Positions 28,621 through 37,435 of a stretch of DNA of 64,000 nt are shown piece after piece. The DNA comes from Gramella jeungdoensis (lineage in GTDB: Bacteria; Bacteroidota; Bacteroidia; Flavobacteriales; Flavobacteriaceae): NCBI RefSeq assembly GCF_023805255.1, contig NZ_JAMSCK010000001.1, positions 62,001 to 126,000 on the forward strand, written 5' to 3'. The stretch's first letter is position 1, and each line of letters begins with the position of its first letter. The position numbers were made by a program, and so were the translations under genes. The notes beneath the pieces were generated by a model, which was not told the DNA's origin, did not search any database, and saw nothing but the letters and a program-made list of their open reading frames with translations.

Positions 28621-28634
28621 GCAAATTAATATAA

Positions 28635-29033
28635 ATGAATACAGATCCTATTGCAGATTATCTAACAAGAATCAGGAACGCTAACGCGGCTAATCACCGT
28701 GTAGTGGAGATCCCTGCTTCTAATGTTAAGAAAGAGATCACTAAGATATTATTCGATCAGGGATACATTCTTAGTTACAAGTTTGATGACAGTACCGCTC
28801 AGGGAACCATCAAAATCGCTCTTAAGTATGATAAATTAACTAAAGAGCCCGTAATCAAGAAAATCCAGAGAATAAGTAAACCTGGTCTACGTAAGTATGC
28901 CGGAGCCAACGATATCCCAAGAATTCTTAATGGGCTTGGTGTTGCCATCGTTTCAACTTCTCACGGAGTGATGACAGGTAAGCAGGCTAAGGCTGAGAAC
29001 GTTGGTGGAGAGGTACTTTGTTACGTATACTAA
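28635..29033 (+). CDS. rpsH: 30S ribosomal protein S8
   Basis: A 132-residue S8 that binds the central domain of 16S rRNA. Signature MNTDPIADYLTRIRNANAA and the end ILNGLGVAIVSTSHGVMTG. It begins after a 56-base gap that can fold, unusual within this tightly packed cluster. Confidence 0.98.
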   Translation: MNTDPIADYLTRIRNANAANHRVVEIPASNVKKEITKILFDQGYILSYKFDDSTAQGTIKIALKYDKLTKEPVIKKIQRISKPGLRKYAGANDIPRILNGLGVAIVSTSHGVMTGKQAKAENVGGEVLCYVY

Positions 29034-29052
29034 TACTTAAAAGACTAAAGAA

Positions 29053-29595
29053 ATGTCAAGAATAGGTAAAAGCCCAGTTACAATTCCAGACGGCGTAACA
29101 GTAGATTACAAAGATGGTATTGTAACGGTAAAAGGAAAATTGGGAGAACTTAAGCAGGAAGTTAAAGACATCGATGTTAAGATCGAAGATAATGAGATTT
29201 CCTTCGAGCGTTCTTCTGAGAAGAGTGACCAGAAAGCTAAGCATGGTCTTTACCGTGCATTAGTTAACAATATGATTGAAGGAGTAACTAACGGATTCAC
29301 AAAGCAACTTGAATTGGTTGGAGTAGGATACCGTGCGAGCAACCAGGGGAATAAACTGGATCTTGCTGTTGGATATTCTCATAATATTGTGATAGATTTG
29401 GCTCCTGAAATTAAAGTGGAGACTGTCTCAGAAAAAGGTAAGAACCCTGTTGTGAAACTTACTTCTCACGATAAGCAACTTGTTGGTCAGGTTGCTGCCA
29501 AGATTCGTTCTTTCAGAAAACCTGAGCCTTACAAAGGAAAAGGTATCAAGTTCGTTGGAGAGCAGTTGAGAAGAAAAGCAGGTAAATCAGCTTAA
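29053..29595 (+). CDS. rplF: 50S ribosomal protein L6
   Basis: A 180-residue L6 with the usual duplicated fold. It starts MSRIGKSPVTIPDGVTV and holds the family stretch GVGYRASNQGNKLDLAVGYS and the end RKPEPYKGKGIKFVGEQ. Confidence 0.98.
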   Translation: MSRIGKSPVTIPDGVTVDYKDGIVTVKGKLGELKQEVKDIDVKIEDNEISFERSSEKSDQKAKHGLYRALVNNMIEGVTNGFTKQLELVGVGYRASNQGNKLDLAVGYSHNIVIDLAPEIKVETVSEKGKNPVVKLTSHDKQLVGQVAAKIRSFRKPEPYKGKGIKFVGEQLRRKAGKSA

Positions 29596-29607
29596 TAAAG
29601 TATAGTT

Positions 29608-29964
29608 ATGGCAGTGTCAAAACAAGATAGAAGAAATAAAATCAGAAGACGTATCCGTAAGGATATCGTTGGAACTGAAAGTCGTCCTAGATTATCTGTT
29701 TTTAGAAGTAATAAAGAGATCTACGCTCAGATTATCGATGACGTTGAAGGGAAAACCTTAGCATCAGCTTCTTCAAGAGATAAAGATATCGCTTCTGCTT
29801 CTAAGGATAAGAAAGAGCAGGCTGTACTGGTTGGAAAAGCCATTGCAGAAAAAGCGAAGAAAGCCGGAATAGATACTATTTCTTTTGACAGAGGTGGTTA
29901 TCTGTATCACGGAAGAGTTAAATCATTAGCAGAAGGTGCTCGCGAAGGAGGACTAAAATTCTAG
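29608..29964 (+). CDS. rplR: 50S ribosomal protein L18
   Basis: A 118-residue 5S rRNA-binding protein. Signature [20 protein letters not shown] and the end [23 protein letters not shown] (partly cited). It is followed by rpsE after 5 bases. Confidence 0.97.
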   Translation: MAVSKQDRRNKIRRRIRKDIVGTESRPRLSVFRSNKEIYAQIIDDVEGKTLASASSRDKDIASASKDKKEQAVLVGKAIAEKAKKAGIDTISFDRGGYLYHGRVKSLAEGAREGGLKF

Positions 29965-29969
29965 AAAAT

Positions 29970-30494
29970 ATGTATCAAGACTATAAAAACGTAGAACATG
30001 TAAAGCCGGGAGGTCTGGAATTGAAAGACCGTCTGGTAGGAGTACAACGTGTTACTAAGGTTACAAAAGGAGGTAGAGCCTTTGGATTCTCTGCTATTGT
30101 AGTAGTAGGAGATGAAAACGGAGTTGTGGGTCACGGACTTGGTAAATCCAAGGAAGTTGCTGACGCAATCTCCAAGGCTGTAGAAGATGCTAAGAAAAAT
30201 CTGGTAAGAATTCCTTTGCATAAAGGGACTTTACCACACGAGCAAAAAGGTAAGTATGGTGGAGCGAGAGTAATGCTTCTTCCAGCAGCTGCCGGTACCG
30301 GGATTATTGCCGGTGGTGCGATTCGTGCGGTATTGGAATCTGTAGGAGTACATGATGTACTTTCTAAGAACCAGGGGTCTTCTAACCCTCATAATGTTGT
30401 AAAAGCAACCTTTGATGCTTTACTACAGTTAAGAAGTGCTGAAACTGTTGCAAAACAAAGAGGTATTTCTCTGGAAAAAGTATTTAAAGGATAA
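29970..30494 (+). CDS. rpsE: 30S ribosomal protein S5
   Basis: A 174-residue S5, important for decoding accuracy. The dsRBD-like start [19 protein letters not shown] and the region [20 protein letters not shown] are diagnostic. An N-terminal extension [15 protein letters not shown] precedes the core. The rpmD ATG follows 13 bases after the stop. Confidence 0.98.
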   Translation: MYQDYKNVEHVKPGGLELKDRLVGVQRVTKVTKGGRAFGFSAIVVVGDENGVVGHGLGKSKEVADAISKAVEDAKKNLVRIPLHKGTLPHEQKGKYGGARVMLLPAAAGTGIIAGGAIRAVLESVGVHDVLSKNQGSSNPHNVVKATFDALLQLRSAETVAKQRGISLEKVFKG

Positions 30495-30507
30495 ATCAAG
30501 GAATAAG

Positions 30508-30690
30508 ATGGGAAAGATAAAAGTTACAAAAGTAAAAAGTGCCATCAACCGAACTCAGAACCAAAAACGTATTCTTGAGGCTTTAGGTCTTAAGAAAATG
30601 GGACAAACGGTTGAGCATGCTGATACGCCAAACATCCTTGGTATGGTAAATAAAGTTAAACACCTGGTTTCTGTAGAGGAATCAAAATAA
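30508..30690 (+). CDS. rpmD: 50S ribosomal protein L30
   Basis: A 60-residue L30. The frame is open from 30436 inside rpsE, but the ATG at 30508 gives the correct start MGKIKVTKVKSAINRTQNQ and avoids the overlap. The family end NKVKHLVSVEE is present. L30 is a small intergenic-type protein of the large subunit, between rpsE and rplO as usual. Confidence 0.96.
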   Translation: MGKIKVTKVKSAINRTQNQKRILEALGLKKMGQTVEHADTPNILGMVNKVKHLVSVEESK

Positions 30691-30700
30691 TAAGTCTCTC

Positions 30701-31153
30701 ATGGATTTAAGTAACTTAAAACCTGCAGAAGGTTCAGTTAAGAAAAATAGCAAGCGTATAGGACGCGGTGAAGGTTCCGGAAAAGGAGGAACTGCCACCA
30801 GAGGACATAAAGGTGCCAAGTCACGTTCTGGATATTCCAAGAAGATCGGTTTTGAAGGTGGGCAAATGCCACTTCAAAGACGAGTTCCTAAATTTGGATT
30901 CACCAACAGAAACCGTAAAGTTTATCAGGGAATCAACCTTGATACTCTTCAAACTCTAGTTGATGAAGGAAGAATTAAGGATACAGTAGATATGGATGTT
31001 CTTGTAGAGAACGGTCTGGCTGGAAGAAACGAGCTTGTTAAGATATTAGGTAGAGGTGAATTAAAGGCAAAGTTGAAAGTATCTGTTCATAAATTTACGG
31101 CCTCAGCGAAAGAAGCTATCGAAGCTGCCGGAGGTGAAGTTGTTACTTTATAA
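30701..31153 (+). CDS. rplO: 50S ribosomal protein L15
   Basis: A 150-residue L15 of the late 50S assembly step. It starts MDLSNLKPAEGSVKKNSKR, has the glycine-rich GRGEGSGKGGTATRGHKGAKSR segment (partly cited) and GFEGGQMPLQRRVPKFGF. It is followed by secY after 11 bases. Confidence 0.98.
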   Translation: MDLSNLKPAEGSVKKNSKRIGRGEGSGKGGTATRGHKGAKSRSGYSKKIGFEGGQMPLQRRVPKFGFTNRNRKVYQGINLDTLQTLVDEGRIKDTVDMDVLVENGLAGRNELVKILGRGELKAKLKVSVHKFTASAKEAIEAAGGEVVTL

Positions 31154-31164
31154 TAGATAATCAA

Positions 31165-32502
31165 ATGAAATTCATCAATACGATTAAAAATATTTGGAAA
31201 ATCGAGGAGCTAAAAAACCGAATTTTAGTTACCCTCGGTTTGCTTTTGGTATATCGTTTCGGTGCGCAGGTAGTACTGCCGGGAATCGATGCTGCTCAGC
31301 TTTCAAACCTGGCATCTCAAACTGATAGCGGTCTTTTAGGGCTGCTTAACGCCTTTACGGGTGGAGCATTCTCTAATGCATCAGTATTTGCTTTGGGAAT
31401 TATGCCTTATATCTCTGCATCTATTGTGGTGCAGTTGATGGGGATAGCGATCCCATACCTTCAGAAATTACAGAAGGAAGGAGAAAGTGGGCGTAAGAAG
31501 ATAAACCAGATCACACGTTGGTTAACGATTGCGATTACTCTTGTACAGGGGCCAGGTTATATTTACAACCTGTTCGCGACCTTGCCGTCAGAAGCTTTCA
31601 TGTTAGGTGATAACATCACTTTCGTGGTTTCATCGGTGATTATCCTTACAACGGGTACTATTTTCGCGATGTGGCTGGGTGAAAAGATCACAGATAAAGG
31701 TATTGGTAACGGTATTTCATTGTTGATTATGGTGGGTATCATAGCTACATTGCCGCAAGCCTTTATCCAGGAATTCGCTTCAAGAGTATTTGAATCGAAT
31801 GGTGGTCTTGTAATGATACTTATCGAATTAGTTATCTGGTTCGCTATCATTATGGCTTCAGTTATGCTGGTAATGGCGGTGCGTCAGATTCCGGTTCAAT
31901 ATGCCAGAAGATCTGCCTCAGGCGGATATGAAAAGAATGTTTTCGGATCAAGACAATATATTCCGTTAAAACTGAATGCATCAGGAGTAATGCCGATCAT
32001 TTTCGCTCAGGCGATAATGTTCATACCGGTAGCTCTTGCAGGACTTTCTGATTCTGATACGGCTCAGGGAGTAACCGCTGCATTTCAGAATATTTTCGGA
32101 TTTTGGTATAATCTGGTGTTCGCATTATTGATCATTGTATTTACATATTTCTATACTGCGATCACAGTTCCAACAAATAAAATGGCTGACGATCTAAAGA
32201 GAAGCGGTGGGTTTATTCCTGGCATTCGTCCTGGAACCGAAACTGCCGAATACCTGGATCGCATTATGTCTCAAATCACGCTTCCGGGATCTGTATTCCT
32301 GGCCATTATTGCAGTGTTCCCTGCGATCGTGGTACAACTGTTGGGTGTACAACAGAACTGGGCGTTATTCTTTGGAGGTACCTCGCTTTTAATTATGGTT
32401 GGAGTTGCAATAGATACTATGCAACAGGTGAATTCTTACTTGTTGAATAGACACTATGACGGATTAATGAAAACAGGTAAAAACAGAAAAGCAGTAGCTT
32501 AA
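31165..32502 (+). CDS. secY: protein translocase subunit SecY
   Basis: A 445-residue membrane channel protein with ten predicted membrane helices. The start has [20 protein letters not shown], the plug region is in [20 protein letters not shown], the cytoplasmic loops hold [10 protein letters not shown] and [17 protein letters not shown], contacts for ribosome and SecA. It forms the Sec channel with SecE and SecG, and is made with the ribosomal proteins as in most bacteria. No adk or map gene lies between it and infA. Confidence 0.98.
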   Translation: MKFINTIKNIWKIEELKNRILVTLGLLLVYRFGAQVVLPGIDAAQLSNLASQTDSGLLGLLNAFTGGAFSNASVFALGIMPYISASIVVQLMGIAIPYLQKLQKEGESGRKKINQITRWLTIAITLVQGPGYIYNLFATLPSEAFMLGDNITFVVSSVIILTTGTIFAMWLGEKITDKGIGNGISLLIMVGIIATLPQAFIQEFASRVFESNGGLVMILIELVIWFAIIMASVMLVMAVRQIPVQYARRSASGGYEKNVFGSRQYIPLKLNASGVMPIIFAQAIMFIPVALAGLSDSDTAQGVTAAFQNIFGFWYNLVFALLIIVFTYFYTAITVPTNKMADDLKRSGGFIPGIRPGTETAEYLDRIMSQITLPGSVFLAIIAVFPAIVVQLLGVQQNWALFFGGTSLLIMVGVAIDTMQQVNSYLLNRHYDGLMKTGKNRKAVA

Positions 32503-32504
32503 TT

Positions 32505-32720
32505 ATGGCAAAACAACCACCAATTGAACAAGACGGAACTATCATTGAAGCATTATCTAATGCGATGTTTCGTGTAGAATTGGAGAATGGTCACGTAGTG
32601 ACTGCCCATATCTCCGGGAAGATGCGTATGCACTATATAAAATTGCTTCCTGGTGATAAGGTAAAACTGGAAATGAGTCCTTACGATTTAACTAAGGCTC
32701 GAATAACTTACAGATACTAA
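32505..32720 (+). CDS. infA: translation initiation factor IF-1
   Basis: A 71-residue OB-fold protein that covers the ribosomal A site in initiation. Signature [22 protein letters not shown] and [19 protein letters not shown]. It starts two bases after secY stops, and a 115-base gap with a promoter follows. Confidence 0.98.
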   Translation: MAKQPPIEQDGTIIEALSNAMFRVELENGHVVTAHISGKMRMHYIKLLPGDKVKLEMSPYDLTKARITYRY

Positions 32721-32752
32721 AAAGTAATTTTCAGGCTTTTATAAATTTTTTA

Positions 32753-32835
32753 TACTTTTGCACTCTGAAAAATTTATGATGGCTTAGAATTTCACGGAAT
32801 GGTATTTACCTGCCTGTGAATAAAAAACAGATAAG
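32753..32835 (+). promoter_or_regulatory. internal promoter and leader of the alpha-operon part (rpmJ-rplQ)
   Basis: TACTTTTG at 32753-32760 is a perfect -7 box; the -33 region is only a TTTTC. A leader of about 70 bases follows in which TTCAC/GTGAA with nearby GG/CC can form a hairpin (about 32792-32819). It would let rpmJ, rpsM, rpsK, rpsD, rpoA and rplQ be expressed apart from the upstream genes. Infer only; transcript start not shown. Confidence 0.6.
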
Positions 32836-32952
32836 ATGAAAGTAAGAGCATCAATAAAAAAGAGAAGTGCCGACTGCAAGATTGTACGCAGAAAAGGGCG
32901 CCTTTACGTAATTAACAAAAAGAATCCTAGATTTAAACAAAGACAAGGCTAA
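32836..32952 (+). CDS. rpmJ: 50S ribosomal protein L36 (zinc-free type)
   Basis: A 38-residue protein that starts [20 protein letters not shown] and ends PRFKQRQG, the L36 pattern. The classical zinc ribbon (three cysteines and a histidine) is reduced to one cysteine, so this is the zinc-independent form. Its stop is two bases before rpsM. It is too short for many gene finders but position and wording are decisive. Confidence 0.95.
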   Translation: MKVRASIKKRSADCKIVRRKGRLYVINKKNPRFKQRQG

Positions 32953-32954
32953 TT

Positions 32955-33329
32955 ATGGCAAGAATTGCAGGGGTTGATATACCTAAACAAAAGCGAGGAG
33001 TTATAGCGTTGACCTATATCTTCGGAATTGGCAAAAGCAGGGCTCAGGAAATACTTGCTCAGGCCAAAGTTGACGAAAGTAAAAAAGTTTCAGACTGGGA
33101 CGATGATGAAATTGGTCGCATTCGTGAAGCGGTAGGTCAATATACAATCGAAGGAGAATTACGTACTGAGGTTCAAATGAGTATTAAGCGTTTGATGGAT
33201 ATCGGATGCTATAGAGGAATCCGTCACAGAGCGGGACTTCCTTTAAGAGGTCAAAGAACCAAAAACAACTCCAGAACCAGAAAAGGAAGAAGAAAAACAG
33301 TTGCTAACAAGAAAAAAGCAACTAAATAG
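32955..33329 (+). CDS. rpsM: 30S ribosomal protein S13
   Basis: A 124-residue head protein that contacts the P-site tRNA and the large subunit. It starts [15 protein letters not shown] and contains [20 protein letters not shown], with a basic tail [16 protein letters not shown]. Confidence 0.98.
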   Translation: MARIAGVDIPKQKRGVIALTYIFGIGKSRAQEILAQAKVDESKKVSDWDDDEIGRIREAVGQYTIEGELRTEVQMSIKRLMDIGCYRGIRHRAGLPLRGQRTKNNSRTRKGRRKTVANKKKATK

Positions 33330-33337
33330 TAAGTAGT

Positions 33338-33739
33338 ATGGCAAAGAAAGCAAATCCAAAAGCTAAAACTCAGAAGAAACGTAAAGTAACCGTTGAAGCA
33401 AACGGTGAAGCTCACGTGACTGCTTCTTTCAACAACATCATTATTTCCCTTACCAATAAAAAGGGAGATGTTGTAGCATGGTCATCTGCAGGAAAGATGG
33501 GCTTTAGAGGATCTAAGAAAAATACTCCTTACGCTGCGCAGCTTGCTGCTGAAGATGCTTCAAAAGTAGCTCACGAAGCTGGTCTGCGTAAAGTAAAGGT
33601 ATACGTAAAAGGTCCTGGAAACGGAAGAGAATCTGCTATTAGATCTATCCACAACAGTGGTATAGAAGTGACAGAGATCATCGATATTACTCCGCTTCCA
33701 CACAACGGTTGTCGTCCACCTAAGAGACGTAGAGTTTAA
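33338..33739 (+). CDS. rpsK: 30S ribosomal protein S11
   Basis: A 133-residue platform protein. The conserved [19 protein letters not shown] and the end [18 protein letters not shown] identify it. It is followed by an 84-base gap that can fold before rpsD. Confidence 0.98.
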   Translation: MAKKANPKAKTQKKRKVTVEANGEAHVTASFNNIIISLTNKKGDVVAWSSAGKMGFRGSKKNTPYAAQLAAEDASKVAHEAGLRKVKVYVKGPGNGRESAIRSIHNSGIEVTEIIDITPLPHNGCRPPKRRRV

Positions 33740-33754
33740 TCAATTTTAATAATT

Positions 33755-33808
33755 AGGAGAGGAATTAGATTATCGAAGGACTAATGCCTTAATTCATAAT
33801 CCCTTTCT
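33755..33808 (+). promoter_or_regulatory. hairpin ahead of rpsD
   Basis: GATTAT (33768-33773) pairs with ATAATC (33796-33801), and inside this AAGG (33776) pairs with CCTT (33787). A weaker outer pairing of AGGAG with TTTCT extends it. S4 is the classical regulator of the alpha operon in several bacteria, so a hairpin just before rpsD is a natural candidate for an S4-binding leader. Inference only. Confidence 0.4.
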
Positions 33809-33823
33809 AAAACAACAATAGTA

Positions 33824-34429
33824 ATGGCAAGATATACTGGTCCAAAAACTAAAATAGCCCGTAAGTTTGGTGAGGCTATTTTTGGAGACGACAAATCTTT
33901 CGAAAAAAGAAACTATCCTCCAGGACAGCACGGTAACAACCGTCGTCGTGGAAAGAAATCAGAATATGCTATCCAGTTAATGGAGAAGCAAAAAGCCAAG
34001 TATACTTATGGTATCCTTGAGCGTCAATTCCGCAATATGTTTGAAAAAGCTACCCGTGCTCAGGGTATTACCGGTGAGGTGCTTCTTCAGCTTTGTGAAT
34101 CCCGTCTAGATAACGTTGTATACCGTATGGGTATTGCACCGTCAAGAAGAGCTGCACGTCAGCTTGTGGGACACCGTCACATTACCGTGAACGGGGAATT
34201 GGTTAACATTCCATCTTATCATCTTAAGCCTAACGACGTAGTTGGCGTAAGAGAAAAATCTAAATCACTTGCTGTGATTCAGGAGTCTTTATCAAATAAC
34301 AGCAGTGTTTACGAGTGGATCTCCTGGAATTCAGAAAAGAAAGAAGGAACTTTCGTTTCAGTACCTGGAAGAGTCCAGATTCCTGAAAACATTAACGAAC
34401 AATTTATAGTCGAATTATATTCGAAATAA
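33824..34429 (+). CDS. rpsD: 30S ribosomal protein S4 (zinc-free type)
   Basis: A 201-residue S4, primary binder of 16S rRNA and often a repressor of its own operon. It starts [20 protein letters not shown] and contains [20 protein letters not shown] and the S4 domain [21 protein letters not shown] (cited in part). The N-terminal zinc knuckle cysteines are missing. It is placed between rpsK and rpoA as usual. Confidence 0.98.
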   Translation: MARYTGPKTKIARKFGEAIFGDDKSFEKRNYPPGQHGNNRRRGKKSEYAIQLMEKQKAKYTYGILERQFRNMFEKATRAQGITGEVLLQLCESRLDNVVYRMGIAPSRRAARQLVGHRHITVNGELVNIPSYHLKPNDVVGVREKSKSLAVIQESLSNNSSVYEWISWNSEKKEGTFVSVPGRVQIPENINEQFIVELYSK

Positions 34430-34451
34430 TAATTCACACAGAAGTCGAAAT

Positions 34452-35444
34452 ATGGCAATACTAAATTTTCAGAAGCCCGATAAAGTTATAATGATTGATT
34501 CAACCGATTTCGAGGGGAAATTCGAATTTCGCCCTTTGGAACCCGGCTATGGATTAACCGTTGGTAACGCTTTAAGACGAGTGCTTTTATCTTCTCTGGA
34601 AGGTTTCGCGATCACTTCGGTTCGTATTGAGGGTGTAGATCACGAATTCTCGACCATCGCTGGAGTGGTGGAAGACGTAACTGAAATTATCCTTAACCTG
34701 AAACAGATCAGGTTCAAGAGACAAATAGATGAGATCGATAATGAGTCGGTTACCATTTCAGTTTCAGGAGAAGAGCAACTAACTGCCGGTCACTTCCAGA
34801 AATTCATCTCAGGATTTCAGATCCTTAATCCAGATCAGGTGATCTGTAATATGGATAAGAAAGTGAGCCTGAACATGGAAATTACCATCGAAAAAGGTAG
34901 AGGTTACGTTCCGGCGGAAGAAAACAAGAAAGCCAATGCTCCTTTAGGTACGATTTTCACCGATTCTATCTATACTCCAATCAAAAATGTGAAGTATAGC
35001 ATCGAGAACTATCGTGTGGAGCAGAAGACTGACTATGAAAAACTCGTATTTGAAATAATCAGTGACGGATCTATTCATCCAAAAGATGCTTTGACCGAGG
35101 CTGCTAAAACCCTTATCCACCACTTTATGTTATTCTCTGATGAGAGAATCACTCTAGAGGCTGATGAGATCGCTCAAACTGAGACTTATGATGAAGAATC
35201 ACTTCACATGAGACAATTGCTTAAGACCAAACTGGTAGATCTTGATCTTTCAGTGAGAGCTCTTAACTGTTTGAAGGCAGCTGAAGTTGATACTCTTGGT
35301 GACCTTGTTTCTTATAACAAGAACGACTTGATGAAGTTCAGAAACTTCGGTAAAAAATCTCTTACCGAGCTTGAGGAACTTGTAAGCAACAAAGGTCTTA
35401 ACTTTGGAATGGATCTTTCAAAATATAAATTAGATAAAGACTAG
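34452..35444 (+). CDS. rpoA: RNA polymerase alpha subunit
   Basis: A 330-residue alpha subunit. The N-terminal domain has [19 protein letters not shown], the dimer and beta/beta' contact region; the C-terminal domain (from about residue 250) holds [20 protein letters not shown] and [13 protein letters not shown], the helix-hairpin-helix that binds DNA and activators. Normal length. It is 22 bases after rpsD and has a 98-base gap before rplQ. Confidence 0.98.
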   Translation: MAILNFQKPDKVIMIDSTDFEGKFEFRPLEPGYGLTVGNALRRVLLSSLEGFAITSVRIEGVDHEFSTIAGVVEDVTEIILNLKQIRFKRQIDEIDNESVTISVSGEEQLTAGHFQKFISGFQILNPDQVICNMDKKVSLNMEITIEKGRGYVPAEENKKANAPLGTIFTDSIYTPIKNVKYSIENYRVEQKTDYEKLVFEIISDGSIHPKDALTEAAKTLIHHFMLFSDERITLEADEIAQTETYDEESLHMRQLLKTKLVDLDLSVRALNCLKAAEVDTLGDLVSYNKNDLMKFRNFGKKSLTELEELVSNKGLNFGMDLSKYKLDKD

Positions 35445-35542
35445 ATTGATCGCGAAAACACGCGGTATATAGTTCAATATAAATCCCGTCATAATTTGCT
35501 CCCCAGAGTGGGTCGTAGCAAGATGATGAAATAAAAAATGTC
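35445..35542 (+). promoter_or_regulatory. two hairpins in the rpoA-rplQ gap
   Basis: Hairpin A pairs ATTGA (35445) with TCAAT (35474) and, inside, CGCG (35451) with CGCG (35461). Hairpin B pairs TTGCT (35496) with AGCAA (35517) and CCCA with TGGG across the three-base loop GAG. No -7 promoter box is visible, so a leader or processing element is more likely than a new promoter. Confidence 0.4.
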
Positions 35543-36085
35543 ATGAGACACGGAAAAAAAGGAAATCATTTAGGTAGAAAGACTGCACACCGCAGGGCTA
35601 TGCTTGCAAACATGGCTTGTTCCCTAATTGAGCATAAACGTATTAATACTACGGTTGCTAAAGCAAAAGCTCTTAAGGTATTTGTAGAGCCTTTAGTAAC
35701 AAAATCTAAAGAAGATACTACTCACAACAGGCGTATCGTATTTAGCAAACTTCGTAGTAAAGAAGCAGTAAGTGAGCTGTTTCGTGAAGTAGCTCCTAAG
35801 GTTGGAGATCGTCCGGGAGGATATACTAGAGTTATCAAACTTGGTAGCCGTCTTGGAGATGCCGCTGAAATGGCAATGATCGAGCTTGTAGATTACAATG
35901 AAACTTATGGTGTAGATAAGCCTAAGAAGAAAAAATCTACTCGTCGTGCAGGTAAGAAGAAATCTTCAGATTCTGAAACTACTGCACAACCGAAAGAAGC
36001 TGCAGCAAAAGAGACTAAAAAAGAAGAGCCTAAAGCTGAAGAGCAAAAGGCCGAAGAAAAAAAGGATGATAAAAAAGAAGATTAA
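35543..36085 (+). CDS. rplQ: 50S ribosomal protein L17 with charged C-terminal tail
   Basis: A 180-residue L17. The core ([20 protein letters not shown] to about residue 125) is normal. It is followed by about 50 residues of lysine, glutamate and alanine low-complexity sequence that E. coli L17 (127 residues) lacks; tails of this type are seen in other Flavobacteriia. L17 lies near the tunnel exit. It is the last gene of the cluster, before a strong terminator. Confidence 0.97.
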   Translation: MRHGKKGNHLGRKTAHRRAMLANMACSLIEHKRINTTVAKAKALKVFVEPLVTKSKEDTTHNRRIVFSKLRSKEAVSELFREVAPKVGDRPGGYTRVIKLGSRLGDAAEMAMIELVDYNETYGVDKPKKKKSTRRAGKKKSSDSETTAQPKEAAAKETKKEEPKAEEQKAEEKKDDKKED

Positions 36086-36113
36086 ATATGATTCTTTTTA
36101 CGATCTAAATTTT

Positions 36114-36147
36114 AAAAGGATAAGCTTTAAGAGTTTATCCTTTTTTT
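36114..36147 (+). terminator. terminator of the ribosomal cluster
   Basis: A 10-base-pair stem AAAAGGATAA/TTATCCTTTT with an 11-base loop; the T-rich 3' arm continues as a T run. It lies 28 bases after the rplQ stop and closes the 17-kb cluster. Confidence 0.9.
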
Positions 36148-36195
36148 ATACCCTATTGATAATTAATTTTACAGCCACAGCAATTAAACACAACT

Positions 36196-37308
36196 ATGAA
36201 ATATCAGGCTAAAAGAAAAGCGATTATTTTATTGGAAGATGGGACGATCTTCTACGGAAAAGCAGTTGGAAACAAAGAAGGCAATGCAGCCGGGGAAGTT
36301 TGTTTCAATACCGGGATGACGGGTTACCAGGAGATTTTCACAGATCCTTCTTATTTTGGTCAGTTAATGGTGACTACCAATGCCCATATTGGGAATTATG
36401 GAACTAATGAAGAGGAGAATGAGTCAGATAAGGCTAAGATTGCCGGACTTATTTGTAAAAACTTTAGTTATACTATGTCCCGTCCTGCTGCCGATAAATC
36501 CCTTGAGGAGTTTCTGGAAGAAAGCAATATTTTTGCTATTTCTGATGTTGATACACGGGCACTTGTAACCTACATCAGGGAAAATGGTGCGATGAATGCG
36601 ATCATTTCTACCGATGTTAATAATATTGAAGGTCTCAAGAAGCAGCTGGCCGATGTACCTGATATGAATGGTTTGGAGTTGGCTTCAAAAGTTTCAGCAA
36701 AGGAGCCATACTACTTTGGAAATGAAAATGCGACTTATAAGATCGCAGCTTTGGATGTAGGGATTAAAAAGAACATTCTTCGCAACCTGGCTGAAAGGGA
36801 TGCATATATTAAAGTTTTTCCGTACGATGCAACATACGAGGAGATGAAAGAATGGAACCCAGATGGATACTTTCTTTCAAATGGTCCTGGGGATCCCCAG
36901 CCACTGGATAGTGCCATTAATGTGACCAAAACGATCATCGAAAACGATCATCCCCTTTTTGGAATATGCCTTGGTCACCAGATCATAGCCATAGCGAATG
37001 GAATCAAAACTTATAAAATGCACCACGGTCATAGAGGGATCAACCATCCCGTGAAGAATATGGTGAGTGGAAAAGGAGAGATCACATCCCAAAACCACGG
37101 ATTCTCGGTAGATAAGGAGCAAACTGAAGCTCATCCTGATGTAGAGGTAACTCATATCTGTTTGAATGATGGAACAGTGGGCGGACTCGCTATGAAGCAT
37201 AAAAACGTATTCTCCGTGCAGTATCATCCTGAAGCAAGTCCGGGACCTCACGATGCCAGCTATCTTTTTGATGAGTTCATTGATAGAATAAAGTCGGCAA
37301 AGGCATAG
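36196..37308 (+). CDS. carA: carbamoyl-phosphate synthase small subunit
   Basis: A 370-residue glutaminase subunit that feeds ammonia to CarB for arginine and pyrimidine synthesis. The N-terminal domain has FNTGMTGYQEIFTDPSY; the class I amidotransferase domain has the nucleophile in GICLGHQ and the His/Glu pair in VQYHPEASPGPHD. Normal length. carB is not adjacent, and the gene stands alone between two terminators. Confidence 0.97.
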   Translation: MKYQAKRKAIILLEDGTIFYGKAVGNKEGNAAGEVCFNTGMTGYQEIFTDPSYFGQLMVTTNAHIGNYGTNEEENESDKAKIAGLICKNFSYTMSRPAADKSLEEFLEESNIFAISDVDTRALVTYIRENGAMNAIISTDVNNIEGLKKQLADVPDMNGLELASKVSAKEPYYFGNENATYKIAALDVGIKKNILRNLAERDAYIKVFPYDATYEEMKEWNPDGYFLSNGPGDPQPLDSAINVTKTIIENDHPLFGICLGHQIIAIANGIKTYKMHHGHRGINHPVKNMVSGKGEITSQNHGFSVDKEQTEAHPDVEVTHICLNDGTVGGLAMKHKNVFSVQYHPEASPGPHDASYLFDEFIDRIKSAKA

Positions 37309-37327
37309 GCCCTTTGAAATTTGTAAT

Positions 37328-37359
37328 AAAAAGCCAGGAGTTTTCTCCTGGCTTTTTTT
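37328..37359 (+). terminator. terminator after carA
   Basis: A perfect 13-base-pair stem (AAAAAGCCAGGAG with CTCCTGGCTTTTT) with a TTTT loop; the arms end in an A run and a T run, so it could work in both directions. Confidence 0.93.
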
Positions 37360-37382
37360 GTTACTGTTAGAGATAAAATATG

Positions 37383-37413
37383 TTTGCGTTACTCGGCATT
37401 AAATGTAATTTAG
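37383..37413 (+). promoter_or_regulatory. promoter upstream of the beta-barrel gene at 37436
   Basis: TTTG (37383-37386), 19 bases, then TAATTTAG (37406-37413), one base off TAnnTTTG. It ends 22 bases before the ATG. Confidence 0.6.
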
Positions 37414-37435
37414 CAGTTTTTTAACAAGTCTATTT

